From positions 10,624,206 through 10,688,205 of the forward strand of contig CM074190.1 in the NCBI GenBank assembly GCA_037179385.1: 64,000 bases of DNA, given 5' to 3'. Positions 37,226-47,605 of the stretch are shown in pieces. Numbering within the stretch: the stretch's first letter is position 1; each line of letters begins with the position of its first letter. The translations under genes were made by a program, and so were the position numbers. The notes under the pieces are model-generated. The model searched no databases. It worked only from the letters and a program-made list of their open reading frames with translations, and had not been told where the DNA came from. Source of the DNA: Holothuria scabra. Taxonomy: Eukaryota; Echinodermata; Holothuroidea; Aspidochirotida; Holothuriidae.

Positions 37226-38547
37226 TCAGTGTGTCGTCGATGCATAAGGTATAATGATACCACAGGAACTACAAAAAACTATAAATAATTGAGTTTTCTA
37301 CATTTAACTTCTCTAGAGCAACTTTTATTCATATTCCAATGTTAGGTTAATGACCGTGACCACACTATTACTGCCTTGTTGTAACCACGTTTCATGCTTT
37401 CAATATTGAACGAGATCGATTTTACTTGAATTCCACACAGTCGGATTTCGTGACCACTATTGTGAAAATCTTTCACAATTGCTAAATGCAAATAACCAGA
37501 TAAATTTTTAAGACGTATGTAGGCCTATTACATGAGCAGAGACAAAATTTGGCCATAAACTGAAGTTCGACAATTACTATCGATTTAAGGACATACAGCG
37601 TAACTCGTAGACTGAAATTAAGATTTGATAAGATTTCGTTTTAGGCAGTTTTCCGGCAAATAGGTCGGGGTGTTTGCAAATTATGCACTTTGCCATCTTT
37701 GATGGAAGTTAGATACAGAAGAACATGGCGGGAACAGGGAGAGCCATGGGGAGAGCCATAGAGCCACAGTGATGCAGTGATGTTTTGCAATTGTTTTCTA
37801 GAAATATTCAAGAAAGATAACTTATCGTCTCAAAATTAGATTGGAGAGTAGTATGTATGTATTAGCGACGTAATCATCATTCTCCGATGAATAAACTTTG
37901 TTGTTAGTAAACATATTAAATAAATCAAGTGTTTGACAACAAAAAATAAGGTGCCTTTTATCATGAATCCATGATATTTTCTGAAAAATACTCTGGTGCT
38001 GTTAGACATATGCAAAATAAAATCTTGCTAATTAAGCGGTGGTGAATAAATGTTTCCCCCTTTTTTCTTAAAAAAGAGAAAAAGCTTCATGGGTTTTATA
38101 ACTTTTTTTGCAAAAGTCTTTTTTGACATTTCTGTAGAATTTAACATGCTTAGATCGAAAATGTATGTCGAGTTGAAGTTATTCTAAACTGGCCTCACAG
38201 TGCATTGTGAGTGTGTCTCCCGAGCACGTGTGTGCCCGTCCTTGAAAGTGCTGAAGAATTTGAAATTTGAAGATTTTGTTGCGCTGTTAAATATTATATC
38301 AAGTTAAACGCTCTCGAAGTTAATCAGCGTTAAGTCATTTTTCACCTGTGACTGAGGCAGGTAAAACAAATACGTCAGATTCCAATTGGGCGTACTTATC
38401 AAAAAAAAAAATATTCATTCAATGCATATATCTTAAACTTGTGTAGCTAAGGAATATTAACCAACTTTTGTTTTACGACATTTTCAAAGAGATGATACAT
38501 GGCTTTATAAGATCGACTGTGCTTAGAGGTTTCCACAGAAATTATTT
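37226..38547. other. No gene or repeat recognised
   Basis: Nothing stands out apart from a short degenerate GAGAGCCAT repetition near 37738-37765 and an A-run near 38401. Confidence 0.4.
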
Positions 38548-38904
38548 TTGTTTTCACAACACATCAAATTTAAACCTATGAGCAGAAAGGAAAATGATGT
38601 TGTTTTATATGATTTGAGGTACAATGGTGGAAATCATATCGATAACGTTATAACAGAATATAGGTTTCATCGTTTCTACTTAATGCAAACTTTATACCTA
38701 GATGACAGGCCTCCTTCACCAGGTTTACAACTGCGAATGGGCCTTTCTCCAGCAATTAAGGCTCGATATCAGCATGAACCCATTATGCTAGCTGTAACAT
38801 ACTGTTCAAATAGCCCAAAATTAGCCCAAATAGCAAACCACACAAAACAATATAACTTACCTTGTCATGTCCTAAACCTTAGACAGGGTCAGAGCAAACC
38901 GTAA
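38548..38904 (+). CDS. Unrecognised 118-codon ORF (doubtful)
   Basis: An open frame of 118 codons with fairly even amino-acid composition, containing NVITEYRFHRFYLMQTLYLD. I recognise no domain. It has no signal peptide, membrane segment or neighbouring exon, and the sequence around its ATG is ordinary AT-rich DNA. It could be an exon of a larger gene or chance. It lies just upstream of a MITE. Confidence 0.15.
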   Translation: MFSQHIKFKPMSRKENDVVLYDLRYNGGNHIDNVITEYRFHRFYLMQTLYLDDRPPSPGLQLRMGLSPAIKARYQHEPIMLAVTYCSNSPKLAQIANHTKQYNLPCHVLNLRQGQSKP

Positions 38905-38938
38905 ACGTTCCGCGAGGAACCCCCAGTATCGATACATA

Positions 38939-39230
38939 CACTGTAAAATAGAAATGTAATTTGTTTACAGCGTAAACGATGGCAGGTAGGATTTGGGGTA
39001 CAACACATTATTTTACAGTTTTGATTTTGACAGCCATATCTTATAGTGACTGTACGTTTGTAACCTGTTTACGCTTAGTAAAGTAGAAACATATTTTAGT
39101 GTACAGGAATAAAAATGGCTTCTTAGGTACAGCTAACACTGGGTTTACGCACAGCTGTACAATAACAGGTTGAACACTGGAACCACAGCTGCTAGTATTA
39201 CCATAATTAAACATTTTTGTTCTAACAGTG
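38939..39230. mobile_element. MITE with CACTGT ends flanked by TA
   Basis: CACTGTAAAATAGAAATGTA at the left has an approximate inverse at the right, ACATTTTTGTTCTAACAGTG. TA dinucleotides flank both sides (38937-38938 and 39231-39232). It resembles the element at 32866 and a Tc1/mariner-type target, but the TIRs are imperfect. Confidence 0.5.
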
Positions 39231-39457
39231 TAAAAAGGCTTTCCGTTTGGTTTTGGTCCTTAAAGTGTCACTCACAGTTAATTGGCTAGAGATATGTCCC
39301 TTATAACTATAAGGTCGTTTTCATGATCATAACTTACAAAAGTGATCTTCTATTAGTAGTTGTTATGAAATTAAATGAAATATTTCATAAAATCGACAAG
39401 AATTGACTAAAATCAAGCATCATGCCGAACAGCGGAATTGACTCGACGTAAGGTAAT

Positions 39458-39628
39458 CAGTGGTGTAGCCACGGGGATGGTTTGGGGGTTCAAAACTCCC
39501 CGAGGACTCAACCTTGGAATGCAAAAAAAAAAACTGAAATAGCTTTTTTTTTCTCTCCTCTTAGGCTTTTCACTCATGTCGTGCCCCAACCCCCACCCTC
39601 TCAAAACACAATCCTGGCCGCGTTACTG
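39458..39628. mobile_element. 171-bp hAT MITE
   Basis: A perfect 8-bp duplication AAGGTAAT flanks it (39450-39457 and 39629-39636). The ends are CAGTGGTGTAGCCACGGGG and, reversed, CAGTAACGCGGCCAGGATTG, which share CAGT and GCCA spacing with mismatches. It is a small internally deleted hAT-type derivative. Confidence 0.85.
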
Positions 39629-39636
39629 AAGGTAAT

Positions 39637-41481
39637 AGACGCCTGACTCATAGTGATGAGACCTAAATACTAAGTCTTAAATGCTTGAAGCTAAATAAAC
39701 TCGTGAAATGCTCAAATGGCACGTTACATGCACTTATCAATTTTTAGACTCAACATATGACTCTCAGAAAGTCAGTGTGTGTCATGTACCGTAAGCTGTA
39801 TGTGTGAATCCCCGAGACAAACAAAGGACAACTTGGAACTTGATTTGAATCGAGCCTAGATAATGACTCACAGAAATCTCGACAACCTGTGACTAAAATC
39901 GTCTCGATTCTCTAAAACACCTAACGCAACGCAATGTGATTCTATTACCCGTCCGTGTGAATCCAATTTGTACTAGTCTCGCCAAACTGTGACTGAAGGT
40001 GACCCTATACAAGTTTAGATAACCGGTGGCTCCGTTCAAACCGAGTGTCGCAACTGTTCAGTTGATGCCACGTGATTCGAGTATCAATACTTTGTTACGT
40101 AACGTTCCTGCCAATATTGAGGAATAATATCTGCCCCTTGCATGAAAGTCTATAATTTGGCGTGACTCGAGTATCGATATGGTATCAATCGATGTGATTC
40201 GAAAGTCATACTGTGTGGTTCCAAGTGACTAAAATCTCGGTATCGTGATTGAACTTTCGACATAGAGTGATTCACGACTGACAGTGACTGCGCTAGGTGG
40301 GCAAGAGGAGCCATATGCTCCTCAGGTTTTTTACTTGCCCTCGCAGTTGTCTTCCAAAGTAAGGTCATTTAGGAGTTAGGTAAACCGACAAATTCGATAA
40401 TATACCTCTTCTGATACTTAATTTTACACCCAGAGATATGCTAAAACCTCAGAGCTACCAGGGACCTCGCCTATCGACCGCCGCACGTTAACGCCTCGGA
40501 CTCCGTTTTGCTCTGCTCACAAAAATTTTCCCTTACACTTTACTTTACCGTAGTGCCCCCTCCCCTCAATTTTGACATTATGTTGCCACCACTGACGATT
40601 GGCAAAGATATTACGTTGTAAATTTGTTTGATATGGACCTGCGGGAACTACGATATTTGAATACCGCTTAAACAAAAGATTTTACAAAATACAATCCTTT
40701 TGGAGTTCGAACGTTTCTGAAATAGCTAGTGCGAACGATTATTGCGTTGCATGAGACTTTACGTTAGTTTTTCTCTCAATCAAAGTTTAGTTTGTACTTT
40801 TCCATTTCCAGTGGTTTCATGTGAAAGTTTAAAGAAGCCAGAACACGATCTGACCCAAATTGATGGGATATAATTGACAAAAACTAATAAATAATTGGAA
40901 ACAACGAACCTTCCTCACGTCCTCTTGAGAGAATTCCTAGTGGGAATAAGCCATACACGTGATCCACTTAAATACCTGACCGAGAAATTTCTTTTTTTTC
41001 ACTTCACAGCACGAGACAATTATAACATTTTCATGCAAAGATGTGAATTTTACTTTGAATGTTAGAAAAGAGTACAAATTTGAGACTGATAAATTGCATT
41101 GTATGGTTAAAGTCCAAGGTGTTCATCTCTCAGAGTCGTCCTCGAGGTGGGAGTACGGTTTGTAATTTAAAAATTGCAATGGTCGGGTTAATATTTTTCT
41201 GTTATTAAAACAACACGTCAGTTCCTAAAATGTTCATTGTTTTTTATACAAAAATAATTATACAATTCAAATCAAAATGGTTTTGACTCACTTATGAATG
41301 GCAATCAACATGGGAATTTCATAAAGTTGTGTTTATTGTATTTATATCATTGTGACGATTTAGTTAAACCGTAAAGTGTATCTCACTATCAGAATTAAAA
41401 AATACATGTTTTAGAGTTTGCAAAGTTAAACCGTTTCATTAAACTCCCATTTTCAAAGCTTGTTCTATTGCTGGAATATTA
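39637..41481. other. No gene recognised; short GTGAY-motif repetition at 39.8-40.3 kb
   Basis: Motifs like GTGACTAAAATC and TCTCGA/TCGATT recur irregularly between about 39760 and 40290. No period is clear and no ORF is convincing. Confidence 0.35.
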
Positions 41482-41690
41482 AATGTTGAAGTTTATTCAC
41501 TTTATACAAAATAGTCTATTGCGCAATAATCTGAGACTTTCTTGTTTTAACCACAGCAACCGCATTACCTGTTTCGTGTGTTTTTTTAATGTAAAATCTA
41601 TTTCAATGACCTTGAACACTTCATGTTTTTATTATATGTGTAACTTTGGATTCTACCTTAGGTCGTCATAGTATAAAATGCGACCTAAGG
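41482..41690 (+). repeat. Dispersed repeat R2, copy 2, with hairpin
   Basis: AATGTTGAAGTTTATTCACT ... GCAATAATCTGAGACTTTCT ... AATGACCTTGAACACTTCAT parallels 23898-24049. It ends in a perfect 10-bp hairpin, CCTTAGGTCG at 41656-41665 and its inverse at 41681-41690. Confidence 0.6.
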
Positions 41691-42066
41691 TCGAAAATTC
41701 AGGATTTATCCATTCAGGAATATTTATTTATAATAAGGTATTGCGCAACAATTTCGTGTCTCCTTAGAGTACATTTTAAGAGCACGCTGGTATAAGACCG
41801 CATATTACACGTTCAAATGTATATAACATATGTTATAAGCACAAGCTCCATATAAAGAAACTATCAACAGGGCGCCGCAAAGGCATTATATATAGTATTA
41901 CTTTACTAAAAACATAAACAAAGAGGAGTGTTATAGGCTTTCAAACAATAGGTCTTCACGACAATGAGGACCTATTGTAAATGAACATATTTGTAGAGCT
42001 TGGAAGGTCGACCAAAAGTAGAATCTAGGTAAATATATATGTATTTAGATATATATATATATATAT

Positions 42067-42413
42067 CACTAATTCGGCACTTAGGGGGAAAGTTGTTGTT
42101 AAAAAGTCGTCCTTAAGGGGAAAAATTTGGGGGGCGAAATATAAGTTTCGCCGTAACGTTTCTACACACTTTTTCTATAGGAATACGTAAACGGACAAGA
42201 GCGCCCTCCTGGATTTACAAAGAAAATACAATTTCTTCAAAGTTGTCAAATTTACGGACACCTAGCTATTAACACGAACGGATGGCTGGCCATTGGAACG
42301 TTGTTTATATGTTTGGACGTTAGGACGAACTTTTTTGCTTATGTATTTTATTGTTATTTTTCCCCCTATGCACAAGCAGATATAACAATTTCCTCCCAAG
42401 GTGGGAATTAGCG
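42067..42413 (+). repeat. ~350-bp element E, left arm of an inverted pair
   Basis: It begins CACTAATTCGGCACTTAGGG and ends CCAAGGTGGGAATTAGCG. The same sequence in reverse is at 43246-43596 with few differences, including GCGCCCTCCTGGATTTACAA and GGATGGCTGGCCATTG. Both ends abut (TA)n. No ORF is present. The type is unknown; it may be a small element that inserts in TA arrays. Confidence 0.8.
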
Positions 42414-42517
<104 letters not shown>

Positions 42518-42579
42518 CGCTAATTCCCACCTTAGGAGGAAATTGTTATATCTGCTTGTGCATAGGGCGAAAAATAACA

Positions 42580-42580
<1 letters not shown>
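42518..42580 (-). repeat. Partial third copy of element E
   Basis: CGCTAATTCCCACCTTAGGA ... GTGCATAGGGCG is the reverse of the end of the left arm. It makes a palindrome with a TA core and is cut by another TA array at about 42581-42625. Confidence 0.8.
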
Positions 42581-42615
<35 letters not shown>

Positions 42616-42625
42616 TTATATATAT

Positions 42626-42719
42626 AGGTCGATGCAAAAACATGGTAATACACAGTGCAATATAATTGAACCAAAAATGGAGTTGAACAAAAAACGGAGT
42701 TGAACGAAAAATACAAATT
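42626..42719 (-). repeat. PLE terminal repeat, inverted copy
   Basis: This 94-bp stretch is the reverse complement of 43020-43113; both contain AAAAACATGGTAATACACAG (forward here) or its inverse. An inverted copy of the end sequence is common at Penelope-like elements, whose terminal repeats are often rearranged. Confidence 0.75.
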
Positions 42720-42803
42720 GGCTTTTCTGTAGCAGCCCATTTTAATCCGCCCTCCCTTTGTACAATTACAGACTTTTTGGTCACGGCCGCATTAACCTGT
42801 AAA

Positions 42804-42908
42804 GGAACCCATATTGATCGTCTCACGACTGAAAACCGTCTTATCCTTAAACTTGGCACTCTTCACCGCCATGGCCTTAATTCTAAGCTAGAATCACTGC
42901 TTGAATGA
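42804..42908 (+). pseudogene. C-terminal tail of a Penelope-like element ORF
   Basis: The open frame reads ...RLTTENRLILKLGTLHRHGL...SLLE and stops at TGA (42906-42908). A basic segment followed by a (W/L)...LGTLxPxGLN-type motif closes the ORF in many Penelope-like proteins, after the GIY-YIG endonuclease. Nothing recognisable of that protein remains upstream because the inverted terminal repeat lies there. The match rests on a short motif and is therefore moderate. Confidence 0.5.
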
Positions 42909-42990
42909 TTTTAATCTTTTTGTTAACTGGTGCTTTTTCCTTGACTTTGACTCCTAGTTTGTGTGACTTCAGTTGACTTTCTGTTACCGT

Positions 42991-43017
42991 GTTGAAGGGT
43001 ATGTAACCCGAAACGTC
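42991..43017 (+). ncRNA. Hammerhead-like motif, degenerate
   Basis: GTTGA, then a 4-bp stem GGGT/ACCC (42997-43000 and 43006-43009), then GAAAC and GTC. The order matches the second half of a hammerhead core, but the first core block should be CUGANGA and here reads GTGTTGA, with two changes. It sits 80 bp after the PLE ORF, where PLE hammerheads usually lie. It is probably inactive. Confidence 0.4.
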
Positions 43018-43019
43018 GT

Positions 43020-43113
43020 AATTTGTATTTTTCGTTCAACTCCATTTTTTGTTCAACTCCATTTTTGGTTCAATTATATTGCACTGTGTATTACCATGTT
43101 TTTGCATCGACCT
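43020..43113 (+). repeat. PLE terminal repeat
   Basis: Direct partner of 42626-42719. It contains AATTTGTATTTTTCGTTCAA followed by two more TTCAACTCCATTTTT-type repeats and ends GTTTTTGCATCGACC. A TA array begins at about 43147. Confidence 0.75.
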
Positions 43114-43146
43114 ATGTTTTCTCCAGTGCATCGCAGTACCTTAGTC

Positions 43147-43245
43147 CTTATATTTATATATATATATATATATATGTATAAAGATATATGTATATATACA
43201 TATATATTTATATATATATATATTTATAAATATGTATATATATAA
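43147..43245. repeat. TA-rich array
   Basis: Alternating TA with GTATA and TTTATA interruptions between the PLE end and element E. Confidence 0.9.
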
Positions 43246-43596
43246 CGCTAATTCCCACCTTAGGGGGAATTGTTATATCTGCGCGTACATAGGGCGAAAA
43301 AATAACAATGAAATACATAAGAAAAAGTGTTCCCCCTAACGTCTAAAAATATAAACAACGTTATTTCAATGGCCAGCCATCCGTTCATGTTTATAGCTAG
43401 GTGTCCGTAAATTTGACAACTTTGAAGTAATTGAATCTGCTTTGTAAATCTAGGAGGGCGCTCTTGTCCGTTTACGTATTCCTATAGAAAAAGTGTGTAG
43501 AAACGTTACGGCGAAACTTATATTTCGCCCCCAAAATTTTTTCCCCTTAAGGTCGACTTTTCAACAACAACTGTCCCCCTAAGTGCCGAATTAGTG
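43246..43596 (-). repeat. ~350-bp element E, right arm
   Basis: Reverse copy of 42067-42413. The arms would pair over nearly their full length if transcribed. A second TA array follows at 43597-43730. Confidence 0.8.
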
Positions 43597-43644
<48 letters not shown>

Positions 43645-43672
43645 AAAGATATATGTATATATACATATATTT

Positions 43673-43730
<58 letters not shown>
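43597..43730. repeat. (TA)n array
   Basis: TA array with GTATAAAGATATATG interruptions near 43641. Confidence 0.95.
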
Positions 43731-43733
<3 letters not shown>

Positions 43734-44182
43734 ATTGTTCTCCACATTGGTAAAAAAGTGCTCGATGTAAAGTATGAGTCGATACAGAGCAAATACACAT
43801 ATAAATCAAGAATGGATGCGAGTTGCTACCAGTGGTTTCCCCTGTACGGTTCTTCAGGCAACTAACGTGTAAATTTACTACTTATGACCAGGAAAGTATT
43901 TTTTCTTCTTACTACGGTTGGGTGACTTTTTAGTTGAATGCCTGCAAGTCGAGACGATTTCAGTTCTTTTGTTAAGGAGGTTTTTGTGGGCATTGTTAGT
44001 GATGGCGAGCTTCTCCTCAGTGCACAAATAACATTGGCCAGACGAATTTACCAGCGTATTACTTTTTTTGACAATGGACCAAGAGATGTTATATTTTTCT
44101 TAATATATATATCCCAAAACTCTGTGTAGCGCCCTCTCGACGAATCATTGACTCCTTTCTGGAACCTCAAACAGCCAGGACT
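43731..44182. other. No gene recognised
   Basis: Short ORFs (43938-44129 plus) have no recognisable motif. Confidence 0.35.
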
Positions 44183-44400
<218 letters not shown>

Positions 44401-44508
44401 CCTTAATAGTAAAAATTGATCAATAATGTCAACCAGGCAATGGTAAAGTGTTCAACCCTGTGAAGGGAGCTGTAATATTGAAAAGGTTGCAATAAGTTCT
44501 TACAACAT

Positions 44509-44566
44509 AGCTTTACAGAACTGTTTCGTAAGGGCCAATAATGTAGGTCCTCACTCCTCAGAAGCC
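44509..44566 (-). ncRNA. Hammerhead ribozyme (type I fold) downstream of PLE-2
   Basis: Read on the minus strand from 44566: stem I 5' strand GGCUU; core CUGAGGA (fits CUGANGA); stem II GUGAGGACC, loop UACAUUAUU, GGCCCUUAC (8 of 9 pairs including a G-U); core GAAA; stem III CAG/UU/CUG; cleavage dinucleotide UA; stem I 3' strand AAGCU (pairs with GGCUU, one G-U). All conserved core positions are present. Hammerheads with very short stem III are known from Penelope-like elements, where they process the transcript. Here it follows PLE-2 on the same strand. Stem III has only a 2-base loop, so activity may need a dimer, as reported for some short-stem-III hammerheads. Confidence 0.75.
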
Positions 44567-44741
44567 TGAAGTAGAATGATGTCAATAACGTTAAATACGT
44601 ATATGTTCGCTGCTTTTGAACGTGTCCGTTTTTAAGCACGTGTTCGTTCCGTGTTTGATGTGAACAGGCACGAACGATGTACAGCGAGCCAAGATGCATT
44701 ACCTATTAGAATAATTACACAGTAGATGTTTGTTCCTGTGT

Positions 44742-45376
44742 CTACAAGAGCTTATCAGTTCTTTTATTTAGAGTTGCTAAGGAAGGTTTGAGTATAATGA
44801 AGAACTTTTCTTCCAGACAGAGATTACAAGTTTTAGATGAAGTGGAGTATGCTCGAGCTTTGTTCATTAGTTTCCATTTTACGGAGTGTTCTACATTTGT
44901 ATCCTTTAGTTTCCAGATGTATTCACTGAGTGCAGTTGCGTTTCTTTTGTCTTTGTGTTTAAAGCTAGACTTGTGGGCGGTTATCTTGTTTTGAATGTGC
45001 TCTCTGTTAGACCAATGTATATTTCTTCGTTGTGGTTGTCGTGGCGTGTTACAGTTGCTTGGTACACAATGTTGTTCTTGAGGCAGTTGCCTTCCAATGG
45101 GCACTCACAAAGTGAGTGTCCCTCACAAAGTGAGTGCCCATTGGAAGGCGTAAAAACGCCTTTGTTCTTATCAGAACAAATGCGTTTAAGTCTTAGACAT
45201 TGACTATAGACAATTGACTTTTTGAGACTGAGAGGATTAGCACTGTCGAAAGGTAAGAACTGGTGATTATCTGTTGGCTTATAGTAAACGGACGTGGATA
45301 GGGAGTTAGCGCGCAATTTAACTAGGACATCCAGGAAAGAAATTTTTGAGTCAGAAACTTCAAAGGTAAATTTTAC
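44742..45376 (-). pseudogene. PLE-2: Penelope-like element, RT end plus GIY-YIG endonuclease
   Basis: The minus-strand frame starts abruptly at about 45376 with KFTFEVSDSKISFLDVLV, then TSVYYKPTDNHQFL and KSIVYSQCLRLKRICSD, the thumb region typical of Penelope-like reverse transcriptases. It continues through a Cys-containing linker (CPLEGNCLKNNIVYQATV) to IYIGLTE, the GIY-YIG nuclease core, and SEYIWKLK with CNLCLEEK. A frameshift near 44985 separates IYIGLTESTFKTR from HKSSFKHKDKRN, so two overlapping frames (45316-44981 and 45104-44742) are needed. The palm domain is absent by 5' truncation. A hammerhead fold lies 175 bp beyond the stop. Confidence 0.85.
45089..45149. repeat. Perfect 20-bp hairpin inside PLE-2
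   Basis: GCCTTCCAATGGGCACTCAC at 45089-45108 is exactly inverted at 45130-45149 with a 21-bp spacer, itself partly palindromic (AGTGAG/CTCACA). It lies in the Cys linker before the nuclease and adds a repeated HSLCE peptide. Confidence 0.9.
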
Positions 45377-45444
45377 ACATTAGAGGAAATGCAGGAGAAT
45401 CTTTGTTTGACAATAAAGCTATTGCCGTTGGGGCCTGAAATGTA
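45376..45444 (-). pseudogene. PLE-1 fragment d (C-most remaining piece)
   Basis: On the minus strand, right after the foldback element, one frame reads ISGPNGNSFIVKQRFSCISS, then NV and a stop. This is the Penelope-like linker that precedes the GIY-YIG domain and directly continues fragment c (ending ...GEHDLVNIS). The nuclease of PLE-1 is lost; PLE-2 begins immediately at 45376. Confidence 0.7.
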
Positions 45445-46413
45445 TGGCACGCCAAAAGGCTCACTAAATATGATGATGTTTTAAAAATACACGTTCATGT
45501 ACTAAAATTACACGTTCATGTACTAAAATTACACGTTCATGTACCAAAAATATACGATGATGTACTAACTTCATATGATCATGATGTAAATTTACACCAT
45601 CATGTACTAAAACCATAAGTTCATCATGTTAAATGTTACGTTGTACATGTAAAATCACACGTTGTACATCTTAAAACACACGTTGTACATGTAAACGCGT
45701 AAGATCATCATGTTATTATTGTCTCTTCCGCACGCCATACAGAGTGAGCCTTTCGGCGTACCAGAAGTCCGCCAAAAGGCTCACCGAATTTGATGTAGTA
45801 AAAGTACACGTTCATGTACTAACTGCTTACGATCATGTACAGATTTCATACGTTCATGTACTGTTTGCTTACGTTCATGTACTGATTTCATACGATCACG
45901 TACTGATTTCTTACGATTATGTACTGACATTTAGTACATGATCGTATGAAATCAGTACATGAACGTATGAAATCAGTACATGAACGTATGAAATTTGTAC
46001 ATGATCGTAAGCAGTTAGTACATGAACGTGTACTTTTACTACATCAAATTCGGTGAGCCTTTTGGCGGACTTCTGGTACGCCGAAAGGCTCACTCTGTAT
46101 GGCGTGCGGAAGAGACAATAATAACATGATGATCTTACGCGTTTACATGTACAACGTGTGTTTTAAGATGTACAACGTGTGATTTTACATGTACAACGTA
46201 ACATTTAACATGATGAACTTATGGTTTTAGTACATGATGGTGTAAATTTACATCATGATCATATGACGTTAGTACATCATCGTATATTTTTGGTACATGA
46301 ACGTGTAATTTTAGTACATGAACGTGTAATTTTAGTACATGAACGTGTAATTTTAGTACATGAACGTGTATTTTTAGAACATCATCATATTTGGTGAGCC
46401 TTTTGGCGTGCCA
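45445..46413. mobile_element. 969-bp foldback element built from 21-bp units
   Basis: The ends TGGCACGCCAAAAGGCTCAC and the exact inverse are flanked by TA on both sides (45443-45444 and 46414-46415). The two ~480-bp arms are nearly identical in reverse, meeting near 45928. Most of each arm is a chain of 21-bp units such as ACGTTCATGTACTAAAATTA+C. The outer block has three such units on the left and four on the right. A second set of similar ends (CCGCCAAAAGGCTCACCGAA) lies inside each arm, so a related hairpin is nested in the centre. It splits the PLE-1 coding sequence. It has no transposase; open frames give only a 7-residue repeat (HVLISYD-like). Confidence 0.9.
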
Positions 46414-46415
46414 TA

Positions 46416-46923
46416 GAAATGTTGACGAGGTCGTGTTCGCCAACAACTGGACATGTATTACACCTCGGACGGTTACATAGAAAGGTACCAGCCGTGTCGT
46501 CGAAAGAAGTTTGTGGGTGGGAAGCCCGAACTAAATGGTTGGCTAAATTTTTCTCAACCCTAAAAGCAGTGATGGAGGGTTCCGGGAAAACATCACGGTT
46601 TGATGGGTCTTGTCGGAGCAACTCTACATTTTTGTAGATAGCGCGTAAAATAGGACGGAGAGAAAGGTGATATGAAATAACTAAAGGAATACGTAGATTA
46701 GTACAAGATATGTTCTTTTTCTCCAAGGCTTCCTCTCTGCTGGTTCCTTGAATTCTGCGTAGGGCATTACAGAGGATTTTGGCAGGGTACTGGCGTTTTT
46801 CAAAAATGGACAAAATTTCTTCAGAGGCAGTGGAGAAGTCAGAATCCTCCGAACAAATTCGTCTGGCTCGCAAGAGCTGGGAATAAGGGATAGATTTAGT
46901 GCAAGATTTGGGTTGGTTGGAAG
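46416..46923 (-). pseudogene. PLE-1 fragment c: RT thumb to Cys linker
   Basis: The minus frame reads QPKSCTKSIPYSQLLRARRI then CSED, followed by RIPLVISYHL, AIYKNVELLRQDP and CNRPRCNTCPVVGEHDLVNI. The KSIPYSQ..R.RRIC and CxRxRCxTC motifs mark the region between the reverse transcriptase and the GIY-YIG nuclease in Penelope-like proteins. The frame is intact across the whole fragment. It is cut by the hAT-type element on one side (TSD 46916-46923) and by the foldback on the other. Confidence 0.88.
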
Positions 46924-47605
46924 CAGTGGCGGAGCTAGGGATTTCGGTCAGAGGGGACGAAAATGGTCTGCAGGGGCGTTTCGAAGGGGTAAATACCCTG
47001 AGCCTAAGAACGATCGAAGCCACGGCTTTTCAGATTTTCTATTTGATTTTCCGCCCCTGGTAGAAGACTACTTTGCCATTTCTCCTCAGCAAATTTTTCT
47101 ATTAAAACACGTTTAAATTTTCTATCCATGGGCCTCCGCAGAAGAAAATTCGGGAGGGGGGCAAAATTGTTTTAGGGGGTAAAGCTCCACGCCAACTCAT
47201 GGTGGCGTGGAGCGCAAGAAAATTTTGGCCCAAAATGCCGCTCAGATTGCTGGAAATGGCATTTTTAAAGCCTATTTACCGCATATAAATATCGAAAACT
47301 GTTAAGAAATGTTGATGTTAATTTTTCTTAGTCTTTTTCTTTATGTTTTCTACTTTTTTCAGGGTTTTTTTTTTCAGGTGAGGGCAATCCCCCCCTTGCC
47401 CCTACCTTCTGACGCCCATGTTTCTATTCCTCTCTTTCACATTCTTGTATGAAGGCGGCCATTATATTTCGTGTTATTGTCAGGTCTCGATTTAAGATTT
47501 TAATGAAATAATGGGCTACTTTGTGAAGATAAAGATTAAACCTGCTAGAGCTAAATAGCAAGCAATCTTTCAGGGGGAAAAAGTTATGGAAATTAATCAC
47601 CGTTA

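Noticed and set aside
45744..45941. ORF with HVLISYD-type heptad repeats
   Set aside because: The 7-residue period comes from the 21-bp units of the foldback element; no protein family is recognisable.
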